Of a DNA stretch of 64,000 bases, positions 45,812-55,448 are shown in pieces. Positions within the stretch are counted from its first letter, which is position 1. Each line of letters starts with the position of its first letter. Under the pieces are notes generated by a model. The model was not told the origin of the DNA, made no database searches, and worked only from the letters and a program-made list of their open reading frames with translations. The position numbers and the translations under genes are program-made. This stretch comes from Campylobacter estrildidarum. Its GTDB lineage: Bacteria; Campylobacterota; Campylobacteria; Campylobacterales; Campylobacteraceae. The DNA lies in contig NZ_NXLZ01000004.1 of assembly GCF_005406205.1 (NCBI RefSeq), positions 62,001 to 126,000 of the forward strand. The letters are read 5' to 3'.

Positions 45812-47158
45812 TTATAGTAACTCAGAAGTAAATTTATTTTCATCAAATTTAGCTCCTAAATATTCGCATATTAATTTTACATCTCGTTCAGCATTTCCTA
45901 AACAACTTGTTGCACCTGGACTTGGAGTCATATTAAAAATAATACCAGGAATTTCAGCAATACTTGCTTCTCCTAGCATTAATTCCCCCTTTGTTTTATC
46001 AATGACTTGAGGACGAACTCCTCCAAAACCTTTTGCATAATAAATATCACTAGCTTTTAAACTCGGAACTATTTTTTTAGCATCTTTAATAAATAATTTT
46101 TTATTAATAAAAGGTAGTTCAAAGAGGTAATTATAGAGTATATAGTTTCTAATTGTTGAGTCTTTAAACATATTTAATGTCACCTTTAATACTGTACTAT
46201 CAAATCTTAAAGCTTCGAAAAATTCAGGAACAGATTTTAATCCATGATAACGTTCTAATTTCGGAATAACTAACGCTGTAGGTCCAAAACGCGTATTCAT
46301 ATTTGCAAGTAAATCAGGATCTCCGTGTAATGCAGCAAATGGCAATTTTGGGTTTTGAACCATATAAACTTTACCATTAAGCAATTTTTGTTTTGTAAGA
46401 TAAAAACTACCTGCAACAGGCCAACAAGATTTGTCTAAACCTAAATTCATTTTATGAGCTAAATACAAAGAATGCGCACCAGCATTTACGACTATAGCTT
46501 TTGCATAATATTCTTTATAATTATTTGTTCTTACAATAAAAATATCTCCTTTTTTTTCAATATAGGTAACCTCTTGATTAAAAGCTATAAAGGTATTTTT
46601 ATTTTGTAATTGGGCTTGTTCAACTAGACTTATACTCATTTTTTCAAAGTCAACAGTAGTAAAAACTTCTCCAGATTCAACACCCATAGCACAAATATTT
46701 TCAAGTCTATCATTAATTCCATCTTCTCCAATGACTACTTTCGGTTCAATGTGCTTAATTTTTTCTTTATCAAAAAATTTTACATAAGGATAAAGATCTT
46801 TAAATTCTTCATAACGCTTTTTCATATAATCACATTCAATATCACCAACCGCTAAGGCTATTTTTTGATGAGAAAACATAAAACGATTTTGTGCATTTTG
46901 CAAAATTCCATATTTTATAATCATATCTGCAGTTCTTTTAACTTTTTTTGCTTTTTCTAAAGTATAGTTGGTTTCAATATCTCCACAGTGTATAGTTTGA
47001 GAATTGCTCGTTCCTCTAGAATTTAAAGTTGCAGGGGAATTGTATTTTTCTATCAAAGCAATATTCTTGATATCTGTATATCTTGCAAATTCATAAAATA
47101 AAGCAGATCCGGAAATCCCAGCCCCGATGATTAGAACATCGAATTGTTTTTGAGACAT
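45812..47158 (-). CDS. mqo: Mqo, malate:quinone oxidoreductase
   Basis: 448 residues, a peripheral flavoprotein. N-terminal FAD loop VLIIGAGISGSALFYEFARY, RGTSNSQTIHCGDIETNYT, a second nucleotide motif AIVVNAGAHSLYLAH, and C-terminal YAKGFGGVRPQVIDK with PSPGATSCLGNAERD. It oxidises malate to oxaloacetate and passes electrons to menaquinone, replacing or assisting malate dehydrogenase in the citric acid cycle. Same order pyk-mqo as in C. jejuni. Confidence 0.95.
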   Translation of the reverse strand: MSQKQFDVLIIGAGISGSALFYEFARYTDIKNIALIEKYNSPATLNSRGTSNSQTIHCGDIETNYTLEKAKKVKRTADMIIKYGILQNAQNRFMFSHQKIALAVGDIECDYMKKRYEEFKDLYPYVKFFDKEKIKHIEPKVVIGEDGINDRLENICAMGVESGEVFTTVDFEKMSISLVEQAQLQNKNTFIAFNQEVTYIEKKGDIFIVRTNNYKEYYAKAIVVNAGAHSLYLAHKMNLGLDKSCWPVAGSFYLTKQKLLNGKVYMVQNPKLPFAALHGDPDLLANMNTRFGPTALVIPKLERYHGLKSVPEFFEALRFDSTVLKVTLNMFKDSTIRNYILYNYLFELPFINKKLFIKDAKKIVPSLKASDIYYAKGFGGVRPQVIDKTKGELMLGEASIAEIPGIIFNMTPSPGATSCLGNAERDVKLICEYLGAKFDENKFTSELL

Positions 47159-47270
47159 TATTTTTCCTTTTTTAAAAATAAAACTATTAATTAAAGTTTA
47201 GTCGAATTTATTTTATAAAAAGTTAAAATTTTCCAAATTTAATATATTGAGTGAGAATTTTTGTAACATT

Positions 47271-47900
47271 TTAGAGTAATAAATTAGGATTTTCCTGTAT
47301 GATTTTTTTCATTCCTCTAAAAATAAGGAGTTTATCATAAATCGCATTTTCAAAATAATTGGCTAAAAATTGCCCATCCCCTCCTGTGAAATAAAGTTTT
47401 TTATTTTGTGCAGCATCTTTTATAAGCAAATAAATGCTTTTAAAAACACCATAGCTTAAAGCATCGCTTGTTTTTTGAGGAAAAGCATCAAAACTGATTT
47501 GAGTGTTGAATTCATATTTTAATCTAGGTGAAATGTGAGTATAAATTTTTTTAAAGTTAGCAATTCCAGGCAAAATAAAACCACCTAAATGTATAGAATT
47601 TGAAATTATATCTACAGTAATAGCACTACCAGCATCTACAATCACTCCATCTTCTATTGTATAGCAAGCAGCAATACGGTCTATGCCTAAACCTTGATAA
47701 ATAGTATCAAACATAAAAAAAGGCTCAAGATTGATAAAATTTTTTTGCAATTTTAAATGATTTTTTAAACTCTCATTGACATTAATATAGAAAATTTTTT
47801 GTTCGCTTTTAAATTCTAGAAATTGTTGTATGTTTAATGTATAGTATTTATGATTATCTAAGAAATTAGCATTAGAATTTCCAATATCACAAAGCAGCAT
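47271..47900 (-). CDS. coaX: CoaX, type III pantothenate kinase
   Basis: 209 residues, shorter than most CoaX (about 250), in line with epsilonproteobacteria. Motifs LLCDIGNSN (catalytic Asp5), GLGIDRIAACYT and GVIVDAGSAITVDII are present, as is the C-terminal LYFTGGDGQFLANYF. It phosphorylates pantothenate in CoA synthesis. The start overlaps the upstream small gene by 14 bp. Confidence 0.92.
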   Translation of the reverse strand: MLLCDIGNSNANFLDNHKYYTLNIQQFLEFKSEQKIFYINVNESLKNHLKLQKNFINLEPFFMFDTIYQGLGIDRIAACYTIEDGVIVDAGSAITVDIISNSIHLGGFILPGIANFKKIYTHISPRLKYEFNTQISFDAFPQKTSDALSYGVFKSIYLLIKDAAQNKKLYFTGGDGQFLANYFENAIYDKLLIFRGMKKIIQENPNLLL

Positions 47901-48174
47901 AAATATTAAATCCTTTTTCTTTTAGATATAATTTTGCTTTGGAGCAAAGTGCACTTTTGGTAAAAAAGAATTTATGTTTTAATTCAAAATTATTTGCCAA
48001 ATTATCTAAATATAGAGCATCTTTTTTAACAAATCTAGCTTTTCCTATATAGACAAAGAGTAAATTATTGTTGTCTATAGCACAAAGATAAGATCTTTTA
48101 TTTGTTAAAGGTTTTAAATCAAATGGTTTTAAATTTAAATTTAAAATATTTATTGCTTCATTTAAAATATTCAT
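47887..48174 (-). CDS. small protein of unknown function upstream of coaX
   Basis: 95 residues, basic, mixed alpha/beta (INILNLNLKPFDLKPLTNKR ... NNLLFVYIGKARFVKKDALY). Contains two Cys pairs of no known type. Overlaps the upstream lipoprotein gene by 4 bp and coaX by 14 bp. Present at this location in C. jejuni as Cj0395c (from memory). No family recognised. Confidence 0.7.
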   Translation of the reverse strand: MNILNEAINILNLNLKPFDLKPLTNKRSYLCAIDNNNLLFVYIGKARFVKKDALYLDNLANNFELKHKFFFTKSALCSKAKLYLKEKGFNIYAAL

Positions 48175-49169
48175 AGTAGATCTAAAATTTTATTCCCAAA
48201 ATAAAATTTACCATTTCCCATAAAAGAAATTTCTTCGGTAGCGTCCGAAAGTTTAAATACTTTTATATTTTTTAAATTCAAGTCACATTTTATCAAATAA
48301 CCTGTTTTTTCAAAAGCATAAAGATGATCATTGTATAATGTTACTTTTGTAAATATAGCAAAATCAAATTTTTTTTCTTCTAGTTTTCTTAAATTATAAT
48401 CAGTTTTTATAATGTTCCCGTCTTTTTCAAAAATAAAAATAGCATTATCACTAAGAGCAATATCTTTAATATCTGCATCCAAATAAATAGTTCTTGCCGG
48501 GTTTATAACTGCTATTCTTTTGGCAGTTACAGCTACTATTTTGTCATTTTTTATGCTTAGATTAATCACATTATTAAAAAAATTTTCCGCAGAAACGACT
48601 ATATCTTTTATGATTTGGAAAGTATTTTTAGATAAAACTACAATTTTACCATCTAACGTAGGATAAAGGATTATATTATCTAAAAAAATTGGATTTGCAA
48701 CCCGGCTATCTTGCGCAGGTGCAGGAGTTAAAGTTTTGTTAAATTCTATACCTAAAGAACGATTTGCAAAAATAATGCTATTATCCGCTAATACAAGAGC
48801 TAAATCATCGCCATTTAAAGCTATTCCTATTACGGCAGCATCGAATTTATAAGAATATATTTCTTCATGAGCACTACTATAAATTTTTAAATTTCCATTA
48901 TTATCAGCTTCAACAAATTCCCCATCTTGATAGGCTAAAAGAACATAATTTTCATCAAGTTTAAAATTATCGACAATAGTGTTATTTTTTAAAATAGTTT
49001 CACCATTGTTTAGTTTAGCAGAAAACAAATTCCAATCAATTATCTTTGCTTTTAAATTGGCATTATGAGTTAATTCTCTATCAATATGTGTGGGTTCAAA
49101 ATATTGTCTTTTTGTTCCACAAGCATAGATAAACAATAAGCAAAATAAAATTATAAAAAAATGTTTCAT
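48171..49169 (-). CDS. lipoprotein with beta-propeller-like repeats
   Basis: 332 residues with a lipoprotein signal (FFIILFCLLFIYACGTKR, Cys17). A series of blade-like repeats follows: NYVLLAYQDGEFVEADNNGN, GDDLALVLADNSIIFAN, LYPTLDGKIVVLSKNTFQII, NAIFIFEKDGNIIKTDYNLR and LYAFEKTGYLIKCDLNLK. This resembles a PQQ-like propeller such as BamB, and a BamB-like role at the outer membrane is possible but not shown. The preceding gene encodes a TPR-like bitopic membrane protein, a combination that resembles the YfgM-BamB pair of enterobacteria. It overlaps its neighbours by 4 bp each. Confidence 0.75.
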   Translation of the reverse strand: MKHFFIILFCLLFIYACGTKRQYFEPTHIDRELTHNANLKAKIIDWNLFSAKLNNGETILKNNTIVDNFKLDENYVLLAYQDGEFVEADNNGNLKIYSSAHEEIYSYKFDAAVIGIALNGDDLALVLADNSIIFANRSLGIEFNKTLTPAPAQDSRVANPIFLDNIILYPTLDGKIVVLSKNTFQIIKDIVVSAENFFNNVINLSIKNDKIVAVTAKRIAVINPARTIYLDADIKDIALSDNAIFIFEKDGNIIKTDYNLRKLEEKKFDFAIFTKVTLYNDHLYAFEKTGYLIKCDLNLKNIKVFKLSDATEEISFMGNGKFYFGNKILDLL

Positions 49170-49744
49170 TGTGAAATACCTTGATAATGTTTAAGATTTT
49201 TAGCAATTTGATTTAAGCTGGAATTTTCATTAATTTGTGAAAGAAGCACATTGGCTTGTTTTATTTTTTTTTCTTTTAAAAGTTGATAAGCCTGAAAAAT
49301 TTTATCGTAATCTTTTAAAAAAACTGATTTTTCGCCCAAAGAAGCATAAATAATATTTTTTAAAACAGAATTAATATCAGAATTGAATTTAAGAATTTCA
49401 ATTTTATCTTTTAATTTTGTATTATTTGAATCTTGTGCAAATTCTTGTATAAGAAAGATTGTGTAAAGATTTATATTTTTTTGCTGAAGTTTATTCAAAA
49501 GATTTTGATCGTTTGGATTATTTAATAAACTTGTATAAATTTCATTGCTTTTTTTATTGTTATATTCGTTTATTTTAGTATTTATAAAGCTAATTATAAA
49601 CCAAAGTAATAAAATTGCAATTAATAGGAATATATAAATTTTATATTTTTGTATAAATCTTTCGCTTTTTATGAAATTCTCTATAAATTTTTCTTCAGTG
49701 TTAAAACTAGTTTTTATAGCTTTGAAATCATCCTTTAGTCCCAA
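49166..49744 (-). CDS. YfgM-like membrane protein of unknown function
   Basis: 192 residues: short cytoplasmic N-terminus, one membrane helix (about 35-55, YIFLLIAILLLWFIISFI), then a helical periplasmic domain (NIYTIFLIQEFAQDSNNTKLK ... LKEKKIKQANVLLSQINEN) compatible with TPR-like repeats. The layout resembles YfgM (TPR_21) and the following propeller lipoprotein resembles BamB; in E. coli yfgM and bamB are also adjacent and followed by der. The likeness is structural and by order only. First gene of this leftward operon, divergent from gatC. Confidence 0.65.
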   Translation of the reverse strand: MGLKDDFKAIKTSFNTEEKFIENFIKSERFIQKYKIYIFLLIAILLLWFIISFINTKINEYNNKKSNEIYTSLLNNPNDQNLLNKLQQKNINLYTIFLIQEFAQDSNNTKLKDKIEILKFNSDINSVLKNIIYASLGEKSVFLKDYDKIFQAYQLLKEKKIKQANVLLSQINENSSLNQIAKNLKHYQGISQ

Positions 49745-49810
49745 ATTTTATCCTTTGAATTTTTTTACTTTCGAATATGAGATGTATTGTAACATAAAAT
49801 TATAAATTTT

Positions 49811-49829
49811 ATTTAGAGATACTCTAAAT
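49811..49829. promoter_or_regulatory. perfect 19-bp palindrome, candidate operator
   Basis: ATTTAGAGATACTCTAAAT: eight-base arms around ATA. It lies in the 153-bp gap between the divergent 49166 gene and gatC, about 20 bases before the gatC -10 box, that is over the -35 region. The half-site TTTAGAG recurs at 49876-49882, between the promoter and the gatC start. Confidence 0.6.
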
Positions 49830-49848
49830 AATTTAAAGTTTTTTATGA

Positions 49849-49854
49849 TATACT
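49849..49854 (+). promoter_or_regulatory. candidate -10 box for the gatC-fur operon
   Basis: TATACT preceded by T-rich sequence, 43 nt before the gatC ATG. Confidence 0.4.
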
Positions 49855-49862
49855 TGTCTAAA

Positions 49863-49877
49863 TAATAATCATTAATT
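49863..49877. promoter_or_regulatory. Fur-box-like 7-1-7 sequence
   Basis: TAATAATCATTAATT compared with the 7-1-7 consensus TGATAATnATTATCA matches six of seven bases in the left arm and four in the right. It starts about 9 nt after the -10, where a repressor would block initiation of the unit that includes fur. Confidence 0.35.
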
Positions 49878-49897
49878 TAGAGTTAAAGGCTGTATTA

Positions 49898-50185
49898 ATG
49901 CAAATAGATGAAAAATTATTAAGTAAGCTTGAAAAATTAGGTACTTTAAAAATTGCAGAAGAAAAAAGGGATGAGATGATTAAGGAATTGAGCGAAATTG
50001 TAAATTTTGTTGATAAGCTTAATGAATTAGATTTAAATTCTTCTCAAATTACAGTAAATACTATTGAAGGCGGAACGCCTTTTAGGGAAGATAAAGTGAA
50101 TATGAGTAATATAGCACATGAGATTTTAAATCATTCTCCAAAAAGTAGCGAGCAATTTTTTATAGTTCCTAAAATTATAGAATGA
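49898..50185 (+). CDS. gatC: GatC, Asp/Glu-tRNA amidotransferase subunit C
   Basis: 95 residues with the usual GatC pattern: two N-terminal helices (KLEKLGTLKIAEEKRDEMIK, LSEIVNFVDKLNELD) and an extended C-terminal arm with TPFREDKV and the final FFIVPKII. GatCAB corrects Glu-tRNA-Gln and Asp-tRNA-Asn. It heads the gatC-cvpA-fur-lysS-glyA operon. A hairpin follows before cvpA. Confidence 0.92.
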   Translation: MQIDEKLLSKLEKLGTLKIAEEKRDEMIKELSEIVNFVDKLNELDLNSSQITVNTIEGGTPFREDKVNMSNIAHEILNHSPKSSEQFFIVPKIIE

Positions 50186-50191
50186 TTAATT

Positions 50192-50230
50192 GAACATTTA
50201 ATATTTATTTTTAAAATTAATAAAATGTTC
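50192..50230 (+). other. inverted repeat between gatC and cvpA
   Basis: GAACATTT (50192-50199) and AAATGTTC (50223-50230) can pair over an AT-rich loop that itself folds in part. It could attenuate or process the transcript between gatC and cvpA; no T run follows, so it is not a standard terminator. Confidence 0.4.
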
Positions 50231-50259
50231 TAAGTTTATGTTAAGAAAGTGATTAAAAT

Positions 50260-50820
50260 ATGAATTTTTATTGGTTTGATGCTTTTATTTTAGGTTTCAC
50301 TCTACTCTTAGGGCTTAAGGGTATTATTAATGGATTGATTAAAGAAGTTTTTGGACTCTTGGGAATTATTGGAGGTGTTTTTTTAGCATCGAAATATGCA
50401 TTGGAAGCTTCCCAATTTATACAAAATACTTTTTATCAAATAGAAAATAAAAGTTTGGCAAATTTTGCAGGATTTTTAACTATTTTAATTATTTTTTGGA
50501 TTATTTGCTTGTTGTTTGGTAATTTTCTTTCTAAATTGTTAAAAATGAGCGGTTTAGGATTTTTAGATCGCATTGGAGGATTTATTTTCGGCGGTATGAA
50601 AGTATTTTTAATCTTTGCTATTTTGATTTTTTGTATAGCAAAAATTGATTTTTTAAATAATAAACTCAATACTTTTGCTAAAGACAGTTATACTTTAAAA
50701 TTACTCGAAGATACTGGTTCGTTTATTATGAATCAGCCTGTAGCAGAAAATAGTCTTCAGGAGGCAGGTCAAAATTTAAAAAGTATAACAAATGATCTGA
50801 ATCACACTCAAGGAGAATAA
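50260..50820 (+). CDS. CvpA family membrane protein
   Basis: 186 residues with four membrane helices and the family motifs DAFILGFTLLLGLKGIINGLIKEVFGLLG at the N-terminus (positions 8-36) and GFLDRIGGFIFGGMKVFLIF. Family members are linked to colicin V production, septation and envelope stress; the role here is not defined. A polar C-terminal tail is cytoplasmic or periplasmic. It lies 4 nt before fur. Confidence 0.88.
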   Translation: MNFYWFDAFILGFTLLLGLKGIINGLIKEVFGLLGIIGGVFLASKYALEASQFIQNTFYQIENKSLANFAGFLTILIIFWIICLLFGNFLSKLLKMSGLGFLDRIGGFIFGGMKVFLIFAILIFCIAKIDFLNNKLNTFAKDSYTLKLLEDTGSFIMNQPVAENSLQEAGQNLKSITNDLNHTQGE

Positions 50821-50823
50821 TTA

Positions 50824-51294
50824 ATGCTAATTGAAAATGTAGAGTATGATGTGTTATTAGAAAGATTTAAAAAAATTTTAAGACAAGGTGGTCTTAAATA
50901 TACAAAACAAAGGGAAATATTATTAAAAACATTATATCATAGTGATACTCATCATACTCCTGAAAGTTTGTATATGGAAATAAAACAAGTTGAGCCAAAT
51001 TCGAACGTAGGAATTGCTACTGTCTATAGAACTTTAAATTTATTAGAAGAAGCAGAAATGGTAACTTCCATATCTTTTGGTTTGGCGGGAAAAAAGTATG
51101 AATTAGCTAATAAACCACATCATGATCATATGATTTGCAAAAATTGTGGTAAAATTATAGAGTTCGAAAATTCTGTAATTGAGCGACAACAAGCATTAAT
51201 TGCTAAAGAATATAATTTTAAATTAACTGGGCATTTAATGCAGCTTTATGGAATTTGTGGTGATTGTAACCAAAAAATTAAGGTAAAAATTTAA
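50824..51294 (+). CDS. fur: Fur, ferric uptake regulator
   Basis: 156 residues: winged-helix DNA-binding domain (about 18-90, with [21 protein letters not shown]) and metal-binding dimer domain with [18 protein letters not shown], the first CxxC, and ICGDCNQK, the second. It represses iron uptake genes. The start follows TAAGGAGAATAATT directly after cvpA; the stop is adjacent to lysS. The same cvpA-fur-lysS order is known in C. jejuni, where fur is transcribed from promoters of upstream genes. Confidence 0.95.
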   Translation: MLIENVEYDVLLERFKKILRQGGLKYTKQREILLKTLYHSDTHHTPESLYMEIKQVEPNSNVGIATVYRTLNLLEEAEMVTSISFGLAGKKYELANKPHHDHMICKNCGKIIEFENSVIERQQALIAKEYNFKLTGHLMQLYGICGDCNQKIKVKI

Positions 51295-52803
51295 ATGTTT
51301 GATAATATTTTAGAACAGCAAAGAATAGACAAATCTAATGAATTTAAAAAAGCCGGTATCAATCCTTATCCACATTTTCTAAAAAAAGAGATGTCTTTAT
51401 CGGATTTTAAAACTAAATTTTCATATATATTTGAAAGTGAAGCAAAGCGAGATGAAAATAGTTTCGGTATAGTTGCTGGACGTTTAAAATTGCTAAGGAT
51501 AGCCGGAAAATCAATTTTTGCAAATATAGAAGATGAGAGTGCTAATTTACAAATTTACTTCAGTAAAGATAGTATTGGCGAAGAACAGTTTAATTTACTT
51601 AAAAAAAATCTTGAAGTAGGAGATATTGTTTTAACAACAGGTTTTCCTTTTGTAACAAAAACGGGTGAATTTAGCCTTCATGCAAATGAAGTAAAGCTTG
51701 CTACTAAGTCTATCGTCCCATTACCTGAAAAATACCATGGATTAACAGATATAGAACAACGATATCGCAAACGTTATGTTGATTTGATTATGAATTCGGA
51801 AGTAAGAAAAGATTTTTTAATTCGTTCAAAGGTTGTAAGTTTGATCCGTCGTTTTTTCGAAGATAAAGGATTTTTGGAAGTTGAAACACCTATGATGCAT
51901 CCAATTGCTGGAGGAGCAAATGCTAAACCTTTTATTACATTCCACAATTCTTTAGGAGTTGAAAGATTTTTAAGAATTGCACCAGAACTTTATTTAAAAA
52001 GACTTATAGTTGGAGGTTTTGAAGCAGTTTTTGAAATTAATCGCTGTTTTAGAAATGAGGGTATGGATTTAACGCATAATCCAGAATTTACAACTATTGA
52101 GTTTTATTGGGCTTATCATAATTATAAAGATTTAATGGATCTTACTGAAGAACTTTTTGCCTTGCTGTTGGACAAATTAAATCTAGAGAAAATTATAGAA
52201 TTTGATGGAAATAAAATTGATTTTTCAAAACCTTTTGAAAGAATTTCTTACAAAGAAGCTCTAAAAAAATATGGCGAACTAAGCGATGAAATTATAGAAA
52301 ATAAAGAAAAAATCTTAACTAAATTAAAATTAGATGGATTTGAGGCTAATGAAAAATTAGATTTGGGACATTTACAAGCAGAATTATTTGATAATTATGT
52401 AGAAAGTAAATTAATTAATCCTACTTTTATTACAGATTTTCCTATTTCTATCAGTCCCCTTTCTCGTCGTAGTGATGAAAATCCTAATATAGCTGAAAGA
52501 TTTGAATTATTTATTTGTGGAAGAGAATTAGCAAATGGTTTTAATGAACTTAACGATCCTTTAGATCAATATGAAAGATTTTTAAAACAAATAGAAGCAA
52601 AAAATGCAGGCGATGAAGAAGCGTGCGAAATGGATGAAGATTTTGTTAATGCTTTAGGCTATGGTATGCCTCCTACAGCAGGACAGGGCATAGGAATAGA
52701 TAGATTGGTTATGTTACTAACCAATAAAAAATCTATTCGAGATGTTATTTTATTTCCAGCTATGAGACCATTAAAATCAGAATTAAAGGAGGGTAAAGAA
52801 TGA
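51295..52803 (+). CDS. lysS: LysS, lysyl-tRNA synthetase (class II)
   Basis: 502 residues: N-terminal OB-fold (about 50-150, [20 protein letters not shown]) and class II core with motif 1 [18 protein letters not shown], motif 2 [20 protein letters not shown] and motif 3 [13 protein letters not shown]. Standard length. The ATG follows the fur stop directly. Overlaps glyA by 4 bp. Confidence 0.97.
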   Translation: MFDNILEQQRIDKSNEFKKAGINPYPHFLKKEMSLSDFKTKFSYIFESEAKRDENSFGIVAGRLKLLRIAGKSIFANIEDESANLQIYFSKDSIGEEQFNLLKKNLEVGDIVLTTGFPFVTKTGEFSLHANEVKLATKSIVPLPEKYHGLTDIEQRYRKRYVDLIMNSEVRKDFLIRSKVVSLIRRFFEDKGFLEVETPMMHPIAGGANAKPFITFHNSLGVERFLRIAPELYLKRLIVGGFEAVFEINRCFRNEGMDLTHNPEFTTIEFYWAYHNYKDLMDLTEELFALLLDKLNLEKIIEFDGNKIDFSKPFERISYKEALKKYGELSDEIIENKEKILTKLKLDGFEANEKLDLGHLQAELFDNYVESKLINPTFITDFPISISPLSRRSDENPNIAERFELFICGRELANGFNELNDPLDQYERFLKQIEAKNAGDEEACEMDEDFVNALGYGMPPTAGQGIGIDRLVMLLTNKKSIRDVILFPAMRPLKSELKEGKE

Positions 52804-54044
52804 GTTTAGAGTGTTTCGATCAAGAAGTTTTTAATTTAACAAATCAAGAACTAAAACGTCAGTGTGAAGGTCTTGAAATGATAGCAAGTGAAAATTTTAC
52901 TTTACCTGAAGTTATGGAGGTTATGGGAAGTATATTAACAAACAAATATGCTGAAGGTTATCCAAATAAAAGGTATTATGGCGGTTGTGAAGTTGTTGAT
53001 GAAATAGAAAATATAGCAATTGAAAGATGTAAAAAACTTTTTAAATGTAATTTTGCTAATGTCCAACCTAATTCAGGTTCTCAAGCCAATCAAGGTGTCT
53101 ATGCAGCTCTTTTGAATCCAGGCGATAAAATTTTAGGAATGGATTTAAGCCATGGTGGACATTTGACTCATGGTGCAAAAGTTAGTTCATCGGGAAAGAT
53201 ATATGAGAGTTTTTTTTATGGAGTAGAGCTTGATGGGAGAATCAATTATGAAAAAGTTCGAGAAATAGCTCATATTGTAAAGCCAAAGCTTATAGTGTGT
53301 GGAGCTAGTGCTTATGCTCGATTTATTGATTTTGCTAAATTTAGAGAAATTGCTGATGAAGTAGGAGCTTATCTTTTTGCAGATATAGCACATATTGCAG
53401 GACTTGTTGTCGCAGGAGAACATCCAGATCCTTTTCCGCATGCTCATGTTGTAAGTTCTACTACTCATAAGACTTTGCGTGGGCCAAGAGGTGGTATTAT
53501 AATGAGTAATGACGAGGAGATTGCTAAAAAAATAAATTCAGCAATTTTTCCAGGAATTCAAGGCGGTCCTTTAATGCATGTGATTGCTGCTAAGGCTGTA
53601 GGTTTTAAATTTAATCTTAGCGAAGAGTGGAAAATTTATGCAAAACAAGTAAGAAGCAATGCGCAAGTTTTAGCTAAGGTATTAATGGATAGAAAATATA
53701 AGCTTGTAAGCGATGGTACAGATAATCATCTTGTGTTAATGAGTTTCTTAGACCGTGATTTTAGTGGAAAAGATGCAGATATAGCATTAGGAAATTCAGG
53801 TATAACAGTAAATAAAAACACAGTTCCAGGTGAGATTAGAAGTCCATTTATAACTAGTGGATTAAGACTTGGAACCCCAGCTCTTACTGCTAGAGGTTTT
53901 AAAGAGAAAGAGATGGAAATTGTTGCAAATTATATTGCAGATATATTAGACGATATTAACAATGTTAATTTGCAAAAAGAAATTAAGCAAAAACTTCAAG
54001 TTCTTGCGAGTAATTTTATTATTTATGAAAAGGCTATGTTTTGA
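52800..54044 (+). CDS. glyA: GlyA, serine hydroxymethyltransferase
   Basis: 414 residues, PLP-dependent: [18 protein letters not shown] at the N-terminus, [21 protein letters not shown], and the Schiff-base Lys in [15 protein letters not shown]. It interconverts serine and glycine and supplies one-carbon units. Overlaps lysS and the next gene by 4 bp each. Confidence 0.97.
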   Translation: MSLECFDQEVFNLTNQELKRQCEGLEMIASENFTLPEVMEVMGSILTNKYAEGYPNKRYYGGCEVVDEIENIAIERCKKLFKCNFANVQPNSGSQANQGVYAALLNPGDKILGMDLSHGGHLTHGAKVSSSGKIYESFFYGVELDGRINYEKVREIAHIVKPKLIVCGASAYARFIDFAKFREIADEVGAYLFADIAHIAGLVVAGEHPDPFPHAHVVSSTTHKTLRGPRGGIIMSNDEEIAKKINSAIFPGIQGGPLMHVIAAKAVGFKFNLSEEWKIYAKQVRSNAQVLAKVLMDRKYKLVSDGTDNHLVLMSFLDRDFSGKDADIALGNSGITVNKNTVPGEIRSPFITSGLRLGTPALTARGFKEKEMEIVANYIADILDDINNVNLQKEIKQKLQVLASNFIIYEKAMF

Positions 54045-54586
54045 TTTCACCTATGGATTTGTCATTAATTAAAATAATTGGTAGTCATTATTATGTAATG
54101 CAAAATAGAATTGTAAATAAAGTAACTCATAGAGGCCGTTTATTTTTTGATAAATTTGAAAGAGTCGATGCGCCTTTAAATTTAAATATTATAAGAGAAC
54201 ATGCTGCAAAAAAAATTATTGTAGCACATGATTTAATAACTAAAGACAATAAGGTTGAAAATATTGTTTTTGATTACAATGGTTTTAACGCCGAGAGATT
54301 TTATCATCGTGCTCAACTCATTTTGCGTGAAGAAGGTTTTATAAATTTTACCGCCTATAAAACAAAAACACCAGGACATTTACATTTGTATATCCATAAA
54401 GGCCATACGGCTTTAAATGAAGGTTATTCTTTAGCGTCAAAACTTTCAATGATGTTTGCAAGTAAAATGCCTGTGGAATGGAAAGTTTTTCCAAGTATGG
54501 ATGTTCCAAGAGAATTTAATATTTTAGTTTTACCTTATGAGGTTTATCAAAAAGAACGAGGTAGTTCTTGGTCTAAGCATATGTAA
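54041..54586 (+). CDS. DUF1882 family protein
   Basis: 181 residues, soluble. [20 protein letters not shown] at the N-terminus, then [20 protein letters not shown] and a His-rich stretch [20 protein letters not shown], ending with [19 protein letters not shown]. This is the epsilonproteobacterial DUF1882 group; the [11 protein letters not shown] pattern suggests a nucleotide or RNA polymerase-like primase fold, but I cannot assign a role. Overlaps glyA by 4 bp; 13 nt before the SPOR gene. Confidence 0.8.
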   Translation: MISPMDLSLIKIIGSHYYVMQNRIVNKVTHRGRLFFDKFERVDAPLNLNIIREHAAKKIIVAHDLITKDNKVENIVFDYNGFNAERFYHRAQLILREEGFINFTAYKTKTPGHLHLYIHKGHTALNEGYSLASKLSMMFASKMPVEWKVFPSMDVPREFNILVLPYEVYQKERGSSWSKHM

Positions 54587-54599
54587 AGAAAGGAAAAAT

Positions 54600-55448
54600 A
54601 TGGAAAATAAAAAAAATGATTTTGATGACATTATTTTAGAAAAAAGCAATAAAAACGAAAAGATAAAAAAAATTCTTTTAAGAGTTATTGCTTTAGTTAT
54701 TTTATTTCTAATCATTATGATTGTAATGAAACTTATTAATAGTGGAAGTGATGATAATAAAAATCAAACAGTTTTGCCAAGTGAGCCAACTACAAGTGTA
54801 GATCAAGATAACAAAACAGACAATTCTTTTGAAAACATGTCTATTGTAGATGATAATTCAGCAGAAGATCAATTTGAAGCTTTAAGAAAGCAAATTCAAG
54901 GTGAACAAAATGATAGTAGTTTAAATACAACAAATACTTTGGAACAAAATATGGATAATAATGTAAATTTGAAAATACCAGATCAAGAAGTATCTTCAGA
55001 ATCAAATGTTGCAACAACTTCTGAAGAAAAGAAAGAAGTTTCTAAAGATACAGCAACAGTTTCAAAGATAGAGAATAAACCAAAAGAAATTAAAAAACCT
55101 GCTGTAACTACAACAAAAAATTCTCAGCAACAAACCAATGCAAAGCAGAATCAAAAAAGTACCAATGATTTATTTAAAAATGTAGATGCTAAACTTGTAA
55201 ATCCGGACGGTTTAGCATCTGGAATTTATGTGCAGATTTTTTCTGTAAGCAATTTAGATCAAAAATCTAAAGAATTGTCAGCAGTTAGAAAAAAAGGTTA
55301 TGAATATAAACTTTACAAAACAACAGTGGCTGGTAAGGAAATTACTAAAGTTTTAATAGGGCCATTTAATAAAAGCGAAATTTCCCAAGAGCTTGCTAAG
55401 ATTAGAAAAGAAGTAGCCAAAGACGCATTTTCCTTTACTTTAAAATGA
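54600..55448 (+). CDS. SPOR-domain membrane protein
   Basis: 282 residues: cytoplasmic N-terminus, one membrane helix (about 25-46), a long low-complexity Asn/Thr/Ser/Lys/Gln linker (about 50-205), and a C-terminal SPOR domain (about 210-282, GIYVQIFSVSNLDQKSKELS ... KVLIGPFNKSEISQELAKIR). SPOR domains bind denuded glycan at the septum, as in FtsN and DamX. I use the ATG at 54600 behind AAAGGAAAA; an in-frame start at 54537 would lie inside the preceding gene. Overlaps aroE by 4 bp. Confidence 0.85.
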   Translation: MENKKNDFDDIILEKSNKNEKIKKILLRVIALVILFLIIMIVMKLINSGSDDNKNQTVLPSEPTTSVDQDNKTDNSFENMSIVDDNSAEDQFEALRKQIQGEQNDSSLNTTNTLEQNMDNNVNLKIPDQEVSSESNVATTSEEKKEVSKDTATVSKIENKPKEIKKPAVTTTKNSQQQTNAKQNQKSTNDLFKNVDAKLVNPDGLASGIYVQIFSVSNLDQKSKELSAVRKKGYEYKLYKTTVAGKEITKVLIGPFNKSEISQELAKIRKEVAKDAFSFTLK

